A stretch of DNA of 22,908 bases, from NCBI GenBank assembly GCA_020630245.1, contig JAHDBZ010000002.1, positions 19,434 to 42,341 on the forward strand. Direction: 5' to 3'. A program made the translations under genes and the position numbers. The notes under the pieces are model-generated. The model ran no database searches. It worked only from the letters and a program-made list of their open reading frames with translations, and was not told the DNA's origin. Shown piece after piece: positions 1 to 8,575 of this stretch. Source of the DNA: Candidatus Altimarinota bacterium (lineage in GTDB: Bacteria; Patescibacteriota; Gracilibacteria; UBA4473). Within the stretch, counting starts at the first letter, position 1. Each line of letters opens with the position of its first letter.

Positions 1-2837
1 GTGTCTCGACAGAGCTCAGTGCCGTTTGGCATGAGGATTTTACAAGTGAGAACATCTCCGTTGGCAGCCGTAGCTGGGATTTGGATGTCTCGGCTGCTAG
101 CCGTTCCGATTGCTTCCATGAAGTCCACACCGGCACCACTACACATGAGTTGTGCGTCACTTGGCACATTTTCTGTAGTCCATGAGTAGGTTACAGTTGA
201 ACCAGGTGTTGTAGTGTCTGTGTTGAAACTAGATTCAGAACAGATTGGTTGTGGTCGAACCACGACTACAGTTGGATCTTCGTCGACAACTTTTTCACCA
301 GTTGCGATTGAGAATCCGATGACGTCAGCCGTATTAGTGAAGTCTTCCGTTACGTTAGAACTGGTACAAGTGTAGGTGAATGATTCAGCTGGATCGAAGA
401 CAGTGTCGTTGTTTCCAGTGTTTTGGATGAAGACAAGAGCTTCTTGAACCGATAGAGCACAGTTTGGCTCTTGAACATCTCCAACAGAGACTCGTTCGAG
501 ACCAACACCACCATCATTGGTTACTGTGATTGTGAAGTTGGCGGTTCCGTTGTAGTCAACGGTTTGCGTATCATCTCCGTCATTATCAGCTGTTCCTGGA
601 GTAGAGTCATCTTTATCGATGTTGATAGATGGTGGCTCTGGATCAGTTGTTTCTACGATGGTAGGATCTTCGTCTGTTGTCAGGCTTCCAAGGGTTACTC
701 CGACACCGACTACATTAGCCGTATTGGTGTATGGACCCGTTACATTTGGATCGACACAGGTGTAGGTGAATGATTCAGCATCTGCGGTAGAGGTAGCAGC
801 GTTTAGGATAGCATCTCCATTTCCTTGTGCTCGGATTAGTGAAGCCGTTTGGGCAGCAGAGCGGTCACAAGCTGGAGCATTTGGATCTGTGATTACGACA
901 TCACGTAGATCATCTACACCGAGATTGGTTACCGTGATTGTGAAGGTAGCTTCGCCACCAGTTTCGACTGTTTGTGTGTCGTCACCGTCAGTATCGGCGT
1001 CACCAGGCGTAGAATCATCTTTGTCGATGTCGATTTCTACTCGTGGTGGTACGTTTACGATTGTTGGATCGTTGTCTGTTACTTCGACGCCATCTACGAC
1101 ACTGTCACCAGTGACAACGGCTACATTGGTGTAACCTCGTCGTACGTCAGTCTGAGTACATTGGTAAGTGAAGCTTTCTTGTGGGTCGAAAAGGTTATCA
1201 CCATTTCCTTGAGCGGCGATAAGTGGCGCTGTTTGACCAGCGTTTCGATTACAAACCGGCGCTAGTTCATCTGTGATCACTACATTTTCTAGAGATTCGG
1301 CACCGTCATTGGTCACGGTGATCGTGAATACGGCACTGTCTCCTTCGAAGACATTTTGGTTGTCGTCACCATCGGTGTCGATTGTACCTGGTGTGCTGTC
1401 ATCTTTGTCGATGTTAATAGAAGGAACTGTCATGAGAACAACATCTGTTGTATTGCTGTCTACGACTTGTGCTTGACCATCGATTGGGTCACCCGTTACT
1501 CGAGCGAGATTAGTGAAGGCTTCGGTTACGTTAGTAGCTTCACAAGTGTAGGTAAATTCTTCTCCTGGATCGAAAAGGTTGTCTCCGTTTCCAACAGCTC
1601 GGATAAGTGGCTGTGTTTGAGCATCAGAACGATTACAGTTAGGCGTCTTAGGATCTGTGATCACTACATTTCGAAGAGGAATGAATCCGTCATTGAAAAC
1701 CGTGATAGTGAACGTAGCCGTTCCACCTTCTTCAACGGTTTGTCGATCGTCTCCATCGGCATCAGGTGTTCCTGGTGTTGAGTCGTCTTTGTCGATTTGG
1801 ATATCTGGTGTTGTGATAAGTTCCACAACCGTTGGATCCGTGTGATTTACGTTTTGTCCGTCAACGACAGATGTACCGTCTACTCGAGCGACATTAGTGA
1901 ATGCTTCTGTTACATTGGTTGCATTACAAGTGTAGGCAAATTCTTCTCCTGGATCGAAGAAGTTATCTCCGTTTCCTTGAGCCGCAATAAGAGGCGTCGT
2001 TTGACCTGGCGTGCGGTTACACGCTGGTGTAAGAGCATCAGTGATTTCTACGTTTTCAAGGGCTTCATTACCCGTATTTACCACGCGGATGCTAAAGGTC
2101 GCTGTTTCTCCGTAATTGATAGTCTGAGTGTCAGCACCATCAGTGTCGGCAGAGTTTGGAGTCGAGTCATCTTTGATGATATCGATAGCTGGCGTCGTTG
2201 GTCGATCTTCAAGTAGAAGATCAACATAGACACCTTGTTGGTGAGAGTAACTCCCGAGATAATTACCAAAATTAAGCACTACTCGCGTAGCACCGTCTTC
2301 AATACTTTGGGTCACCGTTCCACGGTTACTGTCTTCATCTGGTTGGATGATTACCTGGTCTCCGGAAAGGATTTTCCCAGCAGGAATATTAATCCGTCCG
2401 TTGTCGTCTACTGAGCCAGGATTAGTATTACTAGCAGAAATTTGTGCGAAAACGTTGCTTGGATCTGACCAATCAACGATTAATTTCGTATTTCGTGCTG
2501 GGTATTGTCCATCTTTTGCAGAATTATGCATGTAGACAAAGATTCGAACTCGTTCACCGTTTTCGGTAACGGTAACGTTGTCCGACCAGTTGCTTCCGTC
2601 AGTGGTCAATCGAACAAAGTTTTGTTCTCGTTGATCACCACTATAGACTCGTCCAAGCTCTGTATTGTCTGTGTAACAATTAAAAGCTGGGTACGTTAGC
2701 CCATAAGGATGAGAACCGCGCGTAATGCCGGGACAAGACACGGCAAGGGTTTCTGCGGAGACGAACGCAGAGGCTCCGAGCATTAGCGCAAATGCAACGA
2801 GGGCCTTTTTCGACAGCCATTTTGAGATAGGGTTCAT
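1..2837 (-). CDS. Large secreted surface protein with five tandem DUF11/DUF7507-like repeats (3' end beyond window)
   Basis: An open frame runs from ATG 2835-2837 through 945 codons to the left edge without a stop. Residues 1-29 form a signal peptide: basic start, hydrophobic core, then a likely cut after ASAFVSA. Residues 30-215 are a unique N-terminal domain. Five repeats follow from about residues 216, 344, 472, 600 and 736. Each has an acidic opening such as DKDDSTPGT plus a DxDGDD-type segment, a beta-rich core (ATFTITVTNDG, then NVVITD) and two conserved cysteines (PxCNR and YTC). The core resembles DUF11/DUF7507-type extracellular beta repeats of bacterial adhesins. After residue 863 comes a Cys-containing, probably Ig-like segment. 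Likely role: adhesin or cell-envelope structural protein. The missing C-terminus should show how it is anchored. The gene follows the 64-aa membrane gene but has its own promoter. Family assignment is by pattern only. Confidence 0.9.
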   Translation of the reverse strand, partial: MNPISKWLSKKALVAFALMLGASAFVSAETLAVSCPGITRGSHPYGLTYPAFNCYTDNTELGRVYSGDQREQNFVRLTTDGSNWSDNVTVTENGERVRIFVYMHNSAKDGQYPARNTKLIVDWSDPSNVFAQISASNTNPGSVDDNGRINIPAGKILSGDQVIIQPDEDSNRGTVTQSIEDGATRVVLNFGNYLGSYSHQQGVYVDLLLEDRPTTPAIDIIKDDSTPNSADTDGADTQTINYGETATFSIRVVNTGNEALENVEITDALTPACNRTPGQTTPLIAAQGNGDNFFDPGEEFAYTCNATNVTEAFTNVARVDGTSVVDGQNVNHTDPTVVELITTPDIQIDKDDSTPGTPDADGDDRQTVEEGGTATFTITVFNDGFIPLRNVVITDPKTPNCNRSDAQTQPLIRAVGNGDNLFDPGEEFTYTCEATNVTEAFTNLARVTGDPIDGQAQVVDSNTTDVVLMTVPSINIDKDDSTPGTIDTDGDDNQNVFEGDSAVFTITVTNDGAESLENVVITDELAPVCNRNAGQTAPLIAAQGNGDNLFDPQESFTYQCTQTDVRRGYTNVAVVTGDSVVDGVEVTDNDPTIVNVPPRVEIDIDKDDSTPGDADTDGDDTQTVETGGEATFTITVTNLGVDDLRDVVITDPNAPACDRSAAQTASLIRAQGNGDAILNAATSTADAESFTYTCVDPNVTGPYTNTANVVGVGVTLGSLTTDEDPTIVETTDPEPPSINIDKDDSTPGTADNDGDDTQTVDYNGTANFTITVTNDGGVGLERVSVGDVQEPNCALSVQEALVFIQNTGNNDTVFDPAESFTYTCTSSNVTEDFTNTADVIGFSIATGEKVVDEDPTVVVVRPQPICSESSFNTDTTTPGSTVTYSWTTENVPSDAQLMCSGAGVDFMEAIGTASSRDIQIPATAANGDVLTCKILMPNGTELCRD
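249..2192 (-). repeat. Five in-frame coding repeats, 384 bp period (one of 408 bp)
   Basis: Units lie at 1809-2192, 1425-1808, 1041-1424, 633-1040 and 249-632 in order of translation. Four are exactly 384 bp (128 aa). The fourth is 408 bp because of an insertion near NAATSTAD, between the GNGD and ESFTYTC motifs, and a slightly longer linker. The units are clearly paralogous but divergent in sequence, so this is an old domain duplication and not a recent tandem array. Confidence 0.9.
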
Positions 2838-2864
2838 GTAGTGAAAATTACTATTTCGGATAAA

Positions 2865-2892
2865 CTTTTAAATAATTTGCTAAATTTGTCAA
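2865..2892 (-). promoter_or_regulatory. Promoter of the secreted repeat protein
   Basis: On the minus strand there is a perfect -35 TTGACA (2887-2892), a 16-bp spacer and a -10-like TAAAAG (2865-2870). The -10 ends 27 nt before the ATG at 2837. No Shine-Dalgarno sequence is visible in the leader. Confidence 0.55.
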
Positions 2893-2900
2893 ATGTATTT

Positions 2901-3095
2901 TTATTGAAACTCAATACTTTCTGGTTTTGGTGCCATGTAGGGAGCACGAGCTCCGTTAGCTGGATCAGAAAGGATTTCACCATTTTCTCCTACGATAGGA
3001 GATGGTGCGGTGTTGACACTGTTAAAGTAAAGTGCCAAACCTCCTAGTGCGAGCACTAGGAGGATAACGATAATGTTTTTGGCAGTAGGTGACAT
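2901..3095 (-). CDS. Small single-pass membrane protein, 64 aa, unknown function
   Basis: I do not recognise this protein. It has a short N-terminus with one lysine, a transmembrane helix at about residues 8-24 (NIIVILLVLALGGLALYF), and a Pro/Ala-rich, mildly acidic tail of about 38 residues ending in ESIEFQ. One helix with a polar C-terminal tail fits an N-in anchor with the tail outside the membrane. It starts 31 nt after the stop of the 963-aa gene and ends just before the promoter of the secreted repeat gene. No good promoter of its own is visible, so it is probably co-transcribed with the 963-aa gene. No ribosome-binding site stands out. The start is the only ATG before the hydrophobic stretch. 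Confidence 0.7.
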   Translation of the reverse strand: MSPTAKNIIVILLVLALGGLALYFNSVNTAPSPIVGENGEILSDPANGARAPYMAPKPESIEFQ

Positions 3096-3126
3096 AGTTA
3101 TGTGGATTTATTTTGTTATGAGAGGT

Positions 3127-6018
3127 TTATGGGAACTTTGGTGGTAGTGGTACGTCTGGTTCCTTGAGGATTTCGGCCGCGCCGCCTCCACCAGAGAGAG
3201 CTCCAGCGAGTAGGAGTCCTTTTATAATCGTCGGAATGGCCATGATTTGAGATTCTGTACCAGCCACACCTTTCGGTAGTGAGATGTACGGAGCCAGTTG
3301 CTCTGTCGTCGCTGGGATCGGTTGATTATCTGTGTAACATTCGTACTTGATCTGTTCGGCAATCTGAATGAACAGAGGATCTAGATTTTGCATGCGTGGT
3401 ACGATTAGTGGATTCATACATCCAGATCGGAGGTACACATCATATGTAAAGGTTACATCGACTTGCTGTCCGCGAACGACGATAGACCGTGGCTCACTTT
3501 GGATTGGTGCGAGCTTGAAAATAGGATCTTTAGCATCGAGATTTTTCCAGGTTTCGTCGGCTTTCCCGTTGGCTGAAGTATTTTTAACAAGGTCATCAGT
3601 GAGGCGGAAGCTTTCAACGGTTCCAGGTTGTAGGTTATCAAAACCTTGTTTAAATTGAGCCTCTGAGAATTGGTATCCTTGGAGTGCGAAACTTTCTGCA
3701 ATCAGGTAGGCACTTGAAAGTTCTTTTCCTTTCTTGTTCGCGTAAGGATTTTCTTCTGGGTACATACCTTTGAGGCTTTCCCACGAGAGTTTGCTGAAGT
3801 CAAAGTTTGGGTCAGCGGCGTCTGGACCGTGGTATGCAGTCCCGACTCGTACGGTGTCACCACGTGGTACGGCTGTAAGCGGACCTTCATTGATCCAATT
3901 CGCTTTTGCATCCGCAAGGTACTGCTCCACGCTGCCTTGTTCGGCGGCGATCATGCGATCTAGTTTGGCAGCCACTCGTGCTCTAACCGCTGGATCGTCT
4001 ACTAGCTTTGGCTGAGTACTGTAAGCTGGAGTTGATTGGATACATTTAGTGATGATCCGTTCTCGTTCAGCTCCAGTACGGAGTGATACGAGCGATTTAC
4101 CTTCGGCTCGGTATGAAGCAATGTTGGCAATGATCATGTCACGTTGGACTTCTTGCATACCAGCTTCTACGGCCTCGAGTCGTTTTTGAGATCTTTCGTA
4201 GCTTTTTGTGAAGCTTGTGTTTCCGTCTTCTTCAGCAAATTTTAGAATTGAGCCGCCAACTTTTCGTTCGAAATTTCTAATTTGAGCAGCGTTGAGAACT
4301 TCCTCAATTGGTTGGAACTTTTTACCATCTTCAGGTTTGAGCAACCATTGGCTGTATTTTTCTCCATTTTCATCTTTTTTCGTTGAATGTTTCCATTCGT
4401 AGGTTTTTCCACCAATAATAAATGCTTGTTTTTCATATTCAGATTCAAAACTTTCGATCATTTTGCGGCGTTCTTTGGCAACATCATCACCGAATTCATC
4501 GACGAGCATGTCCCAGGCTTTTTTAGCCGCTTCACGACGTTCAGCTGGCGTTTTACTTGCATCTTTTGCGATGTCGGCAAGACGATTGATTTCTTTGTAT
4601 TCACCTTTGTTTTCTCGGACGATCCCAAAGAAGTAATTCTTGTAGAGAGCTCCGTCGATCTTGTCTACCGCTTCTTCAAAGTCCATAAAGTATTCGTTCA
4701 TAACTTTCGTGTCGGTCGGTTTATCAAGGGTGGAAGCCGCGTAGGCATTTACATTTGATTCGAGAGTTCCGTTGTATTCACCAGTTAGGAATTCAACTAC
4801 TTTGTTGGCTTGGTCGATGTTTGGTCGTGTCACGAGACCTTTCTCGATACAGTTGAACGAGAGACCCCAGTTAAGCAGTGGTAGTTCGTTGGCATCGTGG
4901 TTTTCCATGACACCGTTATCTACAAAGAATTTCATGATATCTTCTTCTCTGTGACCTTTTTTATTTAGATCAGATTTTTCGAGGTTTTTAGCAACAGAAC
5001 GCATTCCTTTACCCATCCAGCTGTCCATAGATTTGTAGAATCGGTCTAGGTTATCCTGTTCTTGTAGTAGGCGTTCACCGGCTACTTTACCGTCTTCGAG
5101 CGGTCCGTTGATGACACGTTCTCCAACAGCGCCTACTGAGCGAGTTGAATAACCGCGTTCTTGGTCAGCGACACGAGCCTCGGCCATGCTTCCGATGTTT
5201 GCTTCGGCAGCAGTAGTTGAACCAGGTCTAACATCGCGGGTATAGTCTGAAGAGATATCTGTGTTGCTTTCAAAAGTTGGTCGTCCGTTTGGATTGAAAC
5301 TTGGTGTCGCAGCAAAAACTTCACCAGTTTGTCCGTTAAAGCCTGAAACATTTGGTATGTTTCCGACGCTCGCCATAGGAGCAGCATCCGTAATGTATCG
5401 GGCCCGTCCTTGTCCAAATTCAACACCATCGGCTGTTAGAATTTCTGATGAATTAATATCAAAGTTCCAGGCAGCGACTTGTTCTGCGGCAGTCATTCCA
5501 TTTCGTCGTTCTGCATTAGTCGCTGGAGCAGCTCCTGCGAGTTCTGGCATTTTCCCATATGGATCGGCGTCTACGAGTTCTTTATGTGAAGATTTAGTAG
5601 CGGCAGCAATTTCTTGAATCTCGGCAGGATTCGCAGTGAAATTTAGGTTTTGTCCCTCACTTCCGGATAAAGCCGTAAGGTATGCTTCGCCATCAACAGT
5701 TACTCTTGCCCAAAGTCTAGATTCGGCATCTGTGAGACAAAGATCCTTGGCTTCTTCATGGCTGAGAATTTTTTGAAAATTGACAGCGTCTTTAAGATTT
5801 AAGGTCTGCACTACTTTGTCAGGATTTTGAGGATCCCGCAGTCTCATTTCTTCTTTGGCAAAGACTTCTTGTCCTGCTTTGAAGAAAGTGTCATTTGTAT
5901 CCATAAAGCTTTCTGGGTCATTAGCATCTTCGTGATGCCTTGCAGAAGAGCTTGGACCGAACTTAAGAAATACGAAATTGGTTTTGCCGACAGCCGATAG
6001 TTTGTTGAGAAATTTCAT
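3127..6018 (-). CDS. Large protein of unknown function (963 aa) with C-terminal hydrophobic segment and proline-rich tail
   Basis: No family recognised. The start is put at ATG 6016-6018 (MKFLNKL...), because upstream in-frame ATGs at 6072 and 6045 overlap the promoter boxes. The N-terminus is basic but lacks a convincing signal peptide. Residues from about 60 to 330 are rich in Ala, Gly, Asn and Thr. The middle is charged and helical, with Lys/Glu-rich stretches. A hydrophobic, Gly-rich segment sits near the C-terminus (TIIKGLLLAGALSGGGG), followed by a tail ending VPLPPKFP. This looks like a tail-anchored or envelope-associated protein. Only a few cysteines are present. It heads the minus-strand block with the 64-aa membrane protein and the secreted repeat protein, which suggests a shared envelope role. 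That link is inference from order only. Confidence 0.8.
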   Translation of the reverse strand: MKFLNKLSAVGKTNFVFLKFGPSSSARHHEDANDPESFMDTNDTFFKAGQEVFAKEEMRLRDPQNPDKVVQTLNLKDAVNFQKILSHEEAKDLCLTDAESRLWARVTVDGEAYLTALSGSEGQNLNFTANPAEIQEIAAATKSSHKELVDADPYGKMPELAGAAPATNAERRNGMTAAEQVAAWNFDINSSEILTADGVEFGQGRARYITDAAPMASVGNIPNVSGFNGQTGEVFAATPSFNPNGRPTFESNTDISSDYTRDVRPGSTTAAEANIGSMAEARVADQERGYSTRSVGAVGERVINGPLEDGKVAGERLLQEQDNLDRFYKSMDSWMGKGMRSVAKNLEKSDLNKKGHREEDIMKFFVDNGVMENHDANELPLLNWGLSFNCIEKGLVTRPNIDQANKVVEFLTGEYNGTLESNVNAYAASTLDKPTDTKVMNEYFMDFEEAVDKIDGALYKNYFFGIVRENKGEYKEINRLADIAKDASKTPAERREAAKKAWDMLVDEFGDDVAKERRKMIESFESEYEKQAFIIGGKTYEWKHSTKKDENGEKYSQWLLKPEDGKKFQPIEEVLNAAQIRNFERKVGGSILKFAEEDGNTSFTKSYERSQKRLEAVEAGMQEVQRDMIIANIASYRAEGKSLVSLRTGAERERIITKCIQSTPAYSTQPKLVDDPAVRARVAAKLDRMIAAEQGSVEQYLADAKANWINEGPLTAVPRGDTVRVGTAYHGPDAADPNFDFSKLSWESLKGMYPEENPYANKKGKELSSAYLIAESFALQGYQFSEAQFKQGFDNLQPGTVESFRLTDDLVKNTSANGKADETWKNLDAKDPIFKLAPIQSEPRSIVVRGQQVDVTFTYDVYLRSGCMNPLIVPRMQNLDPLFIQIAEQIKYECYTDNQPIPATTEQLAPYISLPKGVAGTESQIMAIPTIIKGLLLAGALSGGGGAAEILKEPDVPLPPKFP

Positions 6019-6043
6019 GTTATTTAGGAAAATTAATCTGGCC

Positions 6044-6072
6044 ATTGTACCACAAGTTTTAGTTTTTTGCAA
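6044..6072 (-). promoter_or_regulatory. Promoter of the 963-aa gene
   Basis: On the minus strand: -35 TTGCAA (6067-6072), 17-bp spacer, extended -10 TGG-TACAAT (6044-6049). The predicted start of transcription near 6037 leaves a leader of about 19 nt to the ATG at 6018. This promoter decides the start codon, since the two upstream in-frame ATGs fall within it. Confidence 0.7.
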
Positions 6073-6176
6073 ATATAAAAATCTAAGAAGATTAGAAGTG
6101 GGGAAGTGAGAAGTATGAATTTTTGATTAAGCTAGTGGGTTGAAGTGATGGGGCTGGCAACCTAAGGTTTCAAATA

Positions 6177-6563
6177 ATGAGAAAATTATTTGGAGATTGG
6201 TTGCAGTTAAAGTCCTACTTGCATCACAAAAAAATCCCTCCTTTGTTTTCAGAAAGAGAAATTTGGGCGTGCCAGTTAGGGGTTAATGTGGGATTTGAGA
6301 TGGACGGAAAGAAAGACGGTGCTCTGCGTCCAGTATTAGTTTTCAAAAAACTGTCTCATCAAACTTGTCTTGGGATACCACTAACAGGAAAACAAAAGCA
6401 AGGGAGCTGGTATCGAGATAGTTATGTGGGTGGTAAATCTGGATCTTTTTGCTTTCATCAGATTCGCATCTTTGATGCCAAAAGATTTAAATACAGAATG
6501 GAAACTATTAGTAGCCAGGAATTTAAAGACTTAAAAGAGTCCTTTTTTGCCTTCATTGCTTAA
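6177..6563 (+). CDS. PemK/MazF-like family protein (possible orphan toxin or RNA endonuclease)
   Basis: This 128-aa protein carries the PemK/MazF layout. An opening REIWACQLG resembles the family's GDIW-type first strand. An insertion with GKKDGALRPVLVFKK matches the family's RPVLVI strand, GIPLTGK matches the middle strand, and HQIRIFDAKRF matches the QIR...D..R motif. Typical MazF proteins are sequence-specific endoribonucleases of type II toxin-antitoxin pairs. No antitoxin gene is visible on either side: upstream is a divergent gene 158 bp away, downstream an unrelated long gene. It may be a solitary regulator or a toxin neutralised from elsewhere. A weak AAGG lies 11 nt before the ATG. 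Family membership is fairly sure; activity is not known. Confidence 0.75.
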   Translation: MRKLFGDWLQLKSYLHHKKIPPLFSEREIWACQLGVNVGFEMDGKKDGALRPVLVFKKLSHQTCLGIPLTGKQKQGSWYRDSYVGGKSGSFCFHQIRIFDAKRFKYRMETISSQEFKDLKESFFAFIA

Positions 6564-6570
6564 AAAATTA

Positions 6571-6587
6571 CCCCCGCGGAGCGGGGG
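6571..6587. terminator. GC-rich hairpin after the PemK/MazF-like gene
   Basis: CCCCCGC-GGA-GCGGGGG forms a perfect 7-bp stem, 7 nt after the stop codon. The T-rich tract needed for intrinsic termination lies on the minus-strand side (TAATTTTTT), although no minus-strand gene reads into it. On the plus strand it could still act as a 3' end or RNA-stability hairpin. Confidence 0.4.
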
Positions 6588-6667
6588 AGCGACTAATGTC
6601 GAAATTATTTCAATTTTATTCGTTAACCCCTAGATTGTCAATCTCGGTAGTAATTTACACTTATATA

Positions 6668-6676
6668 TGGTACAAT
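6668..6676 (+). promoter_or_regulatory. Extended -10 promoter of the 630-aa gene, predicted leaderless
   Basis: TGG-TACAAT (6668-6676) is an extended -10 element with no good -35. It ends 6 nt before ATG 6683, so transcription should begin at or beside the start codon. The sequence GATCTGATG at the start is the same as at def. Confidence 0.5.
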
Positions 6677-6682
6677 GATCTG

Positions 6683-8575
6683 ATGGGAGCAGAAAGTCCT
6701 AGTTATGATCCTCAACTCGCAGAGCGCCAAGCGGTCTGTGAGGGATGTAAGGCAGAGCTCGGAGACTTGGCAGAATCGTTAGACGTACATGTTAACCCAA
6801 ATGTGGAGTATTTTGCAGATCTAAAGTTGCCCGAAGGTGTAAATAAAAAAGATGTCGATGCGGTGTTGGCTGCACTTTACCCATCTCAAAATTTTGAACT
6901 TGAGAGTTTGCCGCAATTAGAGGGTATACAAGCTGAGATGTTGGTTTACTCTGCATTGCAAAAGTTAAGTTCTATTCGAAGTTTACAGTCCTCATTGCCA
7001 GCCAGTATTAAATCAGAGGAAATTGTCGGTAAACTATCTTGGGCTGACGAAGCTTTTTTGGGGGATGTTCGTTCAGCAGTGAAAGATCCAAATAACAATG
7101 CAGAAGAAGCTATTAATAATTTTTATGTAGATTTCATAGAGCAAATTCGAGTTGCGCGAGATTCTCTCGCGTTAGATGAGAACGAATGGTCTCAAAATGA
7201 ATCAGTACTTATCACAGAAGGTTTGCAGATCATGTCTAAAGTTTACTTTGATCAGTTGCAGAAAGATTATGAAACCAAAGAAAGCCGGGCAGGTGAATCA
7301 GAGAAAGTATATAAAGGCTACCTGGAGAAAGTTTTTGGTGAGACGGAAGTAAATAAAATATTAGAAGTAACTGAAGGTTTATCTACCAAAAAAAGTATTG
7401 AAGATTTCTTTGCTGGAAATGTGGAATATGCGGCGGCTTACAGATCTATGCAAAAAGATAATCCCGAGATCATCAAAAGTTTGAATATTTCTTATTTACG
7501 TTGGAGAGCGGAAGAATCTGCGGCAGTTCAAGCAGAAAATGAAATCAATAATTTGCATCGAATGAAAAACTTATCGGATGTGATCCATGTTTTAAATACT
7601 AATCCACGTTATGCTCCTTTCCTAGAACAGCACGCACACGATATAAATTTTGAATCTTTAACCACTAGTAAGGAGACAATCCAAGCATTGATGCGATTCA
7701 ATACCAGGCTAGTGTCCGAGAGTCTGGCGTCCGGTGATAGCATTGATGATCTTATTGATGTCAGAATACTTCAGCGTTTGGTAATTAGCTACGTCAATGA
7801 AAAGAAAAATTATGAAAAAATTTCTTCAGCAAAACAACTATTTGCCAGCGTTCAAGAAATTCGCAAAGACCCGCAGACTTTTTGGAAGTCAGTTGATCGT
7901 CGGATCGTTGCGTATGAATCTGGCGTAAGTGAATCTAAAGACTCCACAGAAAAGACTGATACGACTAGCAACCGTCTGGTAAGCACGGCCGACATAATGT
8001 CGGGAGATTTTACTGAGATGGCTGATCCTGTAACGGGAGATGTGGATATAAAGCTCGGAGACCAAGAAGGTGCCTTTACGCTCAATGTGCGTCGTAATAG
8101 TATCCGCCCGAAGGGGACCAATAGTCAATACTTGGAGGTGCCACGTCATAAAGTCGGAGTTGCGCAGGTGATTAATGCGCTTCACAACTCAAGCTATATT
8201 ACCTCTGAAGCAGGGTTGGTGCACGAAGTGAAACAGTCAGGTAATAAAAGCCTGACACTCTTTATCGAATCCTTTTTGGGAGTGCGTAGTGATTTTGAAC
8301 TCTCAGAAATCGAACTCAATCAATGGAAAAATTTAGGCCTACAGTTACGAACTAAAGGGGTTGGTCTCCATGAATTATTGGAGTCTCTAGGGGCAACAAA
8401 ACGAGATGAAACGGCCGACGCTGGACAACAACAAAGTGTACACAGAGTGATAGAAAGACTTCTAACAGAGTCGAATCGCCCGGTCAGTGATCCAGATATT
8501 TTGATTAATCGTCTTCTCGATAGCGCCGCGCCGGTGCCAGAACCTCCAGAAAATGACGTCTTAGCAGTCGCTTGA
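6683..8575 (+). CDS. Protein of unknown function, 630 aa, probably cytosolic and largely helical
   Basis: No family recognised. The start is set at ATG 6683 (MGAESPSYD), because the frame upstream to an ATG at 6596 crosses the promoter element at 6668-6676 and a TA-rich non-coding-looking stretch. The protein has no signal peptide or membrane helix. Most of it (about residues 20-430) reads as amphipathic helix with many Glu, Lys, Ser and Gln. A more beta-like section follows near residues 440-520 (DVDIKLGDQEGAFTLNVRR). The last 30 residues are Pro/Ala-rich. Two cysteines (CEGC) lie near the N-terminus. Its TGA stop sits inside the -35 box of the dnaJ promoter, so the two genes abut but are probably transcribed separately. 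Confidence 0.75.
   Translation: MGAESPSYDPQLAERQAVCEGCKAELGDLAESLDVHVNPNVEYFADLKLPEGVNKKDVDAVLAALYPSQNFELESLPQLEGIQAEMLVYSALQKLSSIRSLQSSLPASIKSEEIVGKLSWADEAFLGDVRSAVKDPNNNAEEAINNFYVDFIEQIRVARDSLALDENEWSQNESVLITEGLQIMSKVYFDQLQKDYETKESRAGESEKVYKGYLEKVFGETEVNKILEVTEGLSTKKSIEDFFAGNVEYAAAYRSMQKDNPEIIKSLNISYLRWRAEESAAVQAENEINNLHRMKNLSDVIHVLNTNPRYAPFLEQHAHDINFESLTTSKETIQALMRFNTRLVSESLASGDSIDDLIDVRILQRLVISYVNEKKNYEKISSAKQLFASVQEIRKDPQTFWKSVDRRIVAYESGVSESKDSTEKTDTTSNRLVSTADIMSGDFTEMADPVTGDVDIKLGDQEGAFTLNVRRNSIRPKGTNSQYLEVPRHKVGVAQVINALHNSSYITSEAGLVHEVKQSGNKSLTLFIESFLGVRSDFELSEIELNQWKNLGLQLRTKGVGLHELLESLGATKRDETADAGQQQSVHRVIERLLTESNRPVSDPDILINRLLDSAAPVPEPPENDVLAVA

Noticed and set aside
249..2192. CRISPR or satellite array because of the regular period
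   Set aside because: The period is 384 bp, the units diverge in sequence and all are one reading frame, so this is a protein domain repeat.
471..2535. Plus-strand open frames over the left part of the window
   Set aside because: They are antisense shadows of the secreted repeat gene. The minus-strand frame has a signal peptide and five homologous repeats, and the plus-strand products are low-complexity and unrelated to each other.
6596..6682. Longer N-terminus for the 630-aa protein
   Set aside because: The added residues would cross an extended -10 element and an AT-rich, promoter-like stretch. Starting at 6683 gives a normal cytosolic protein.
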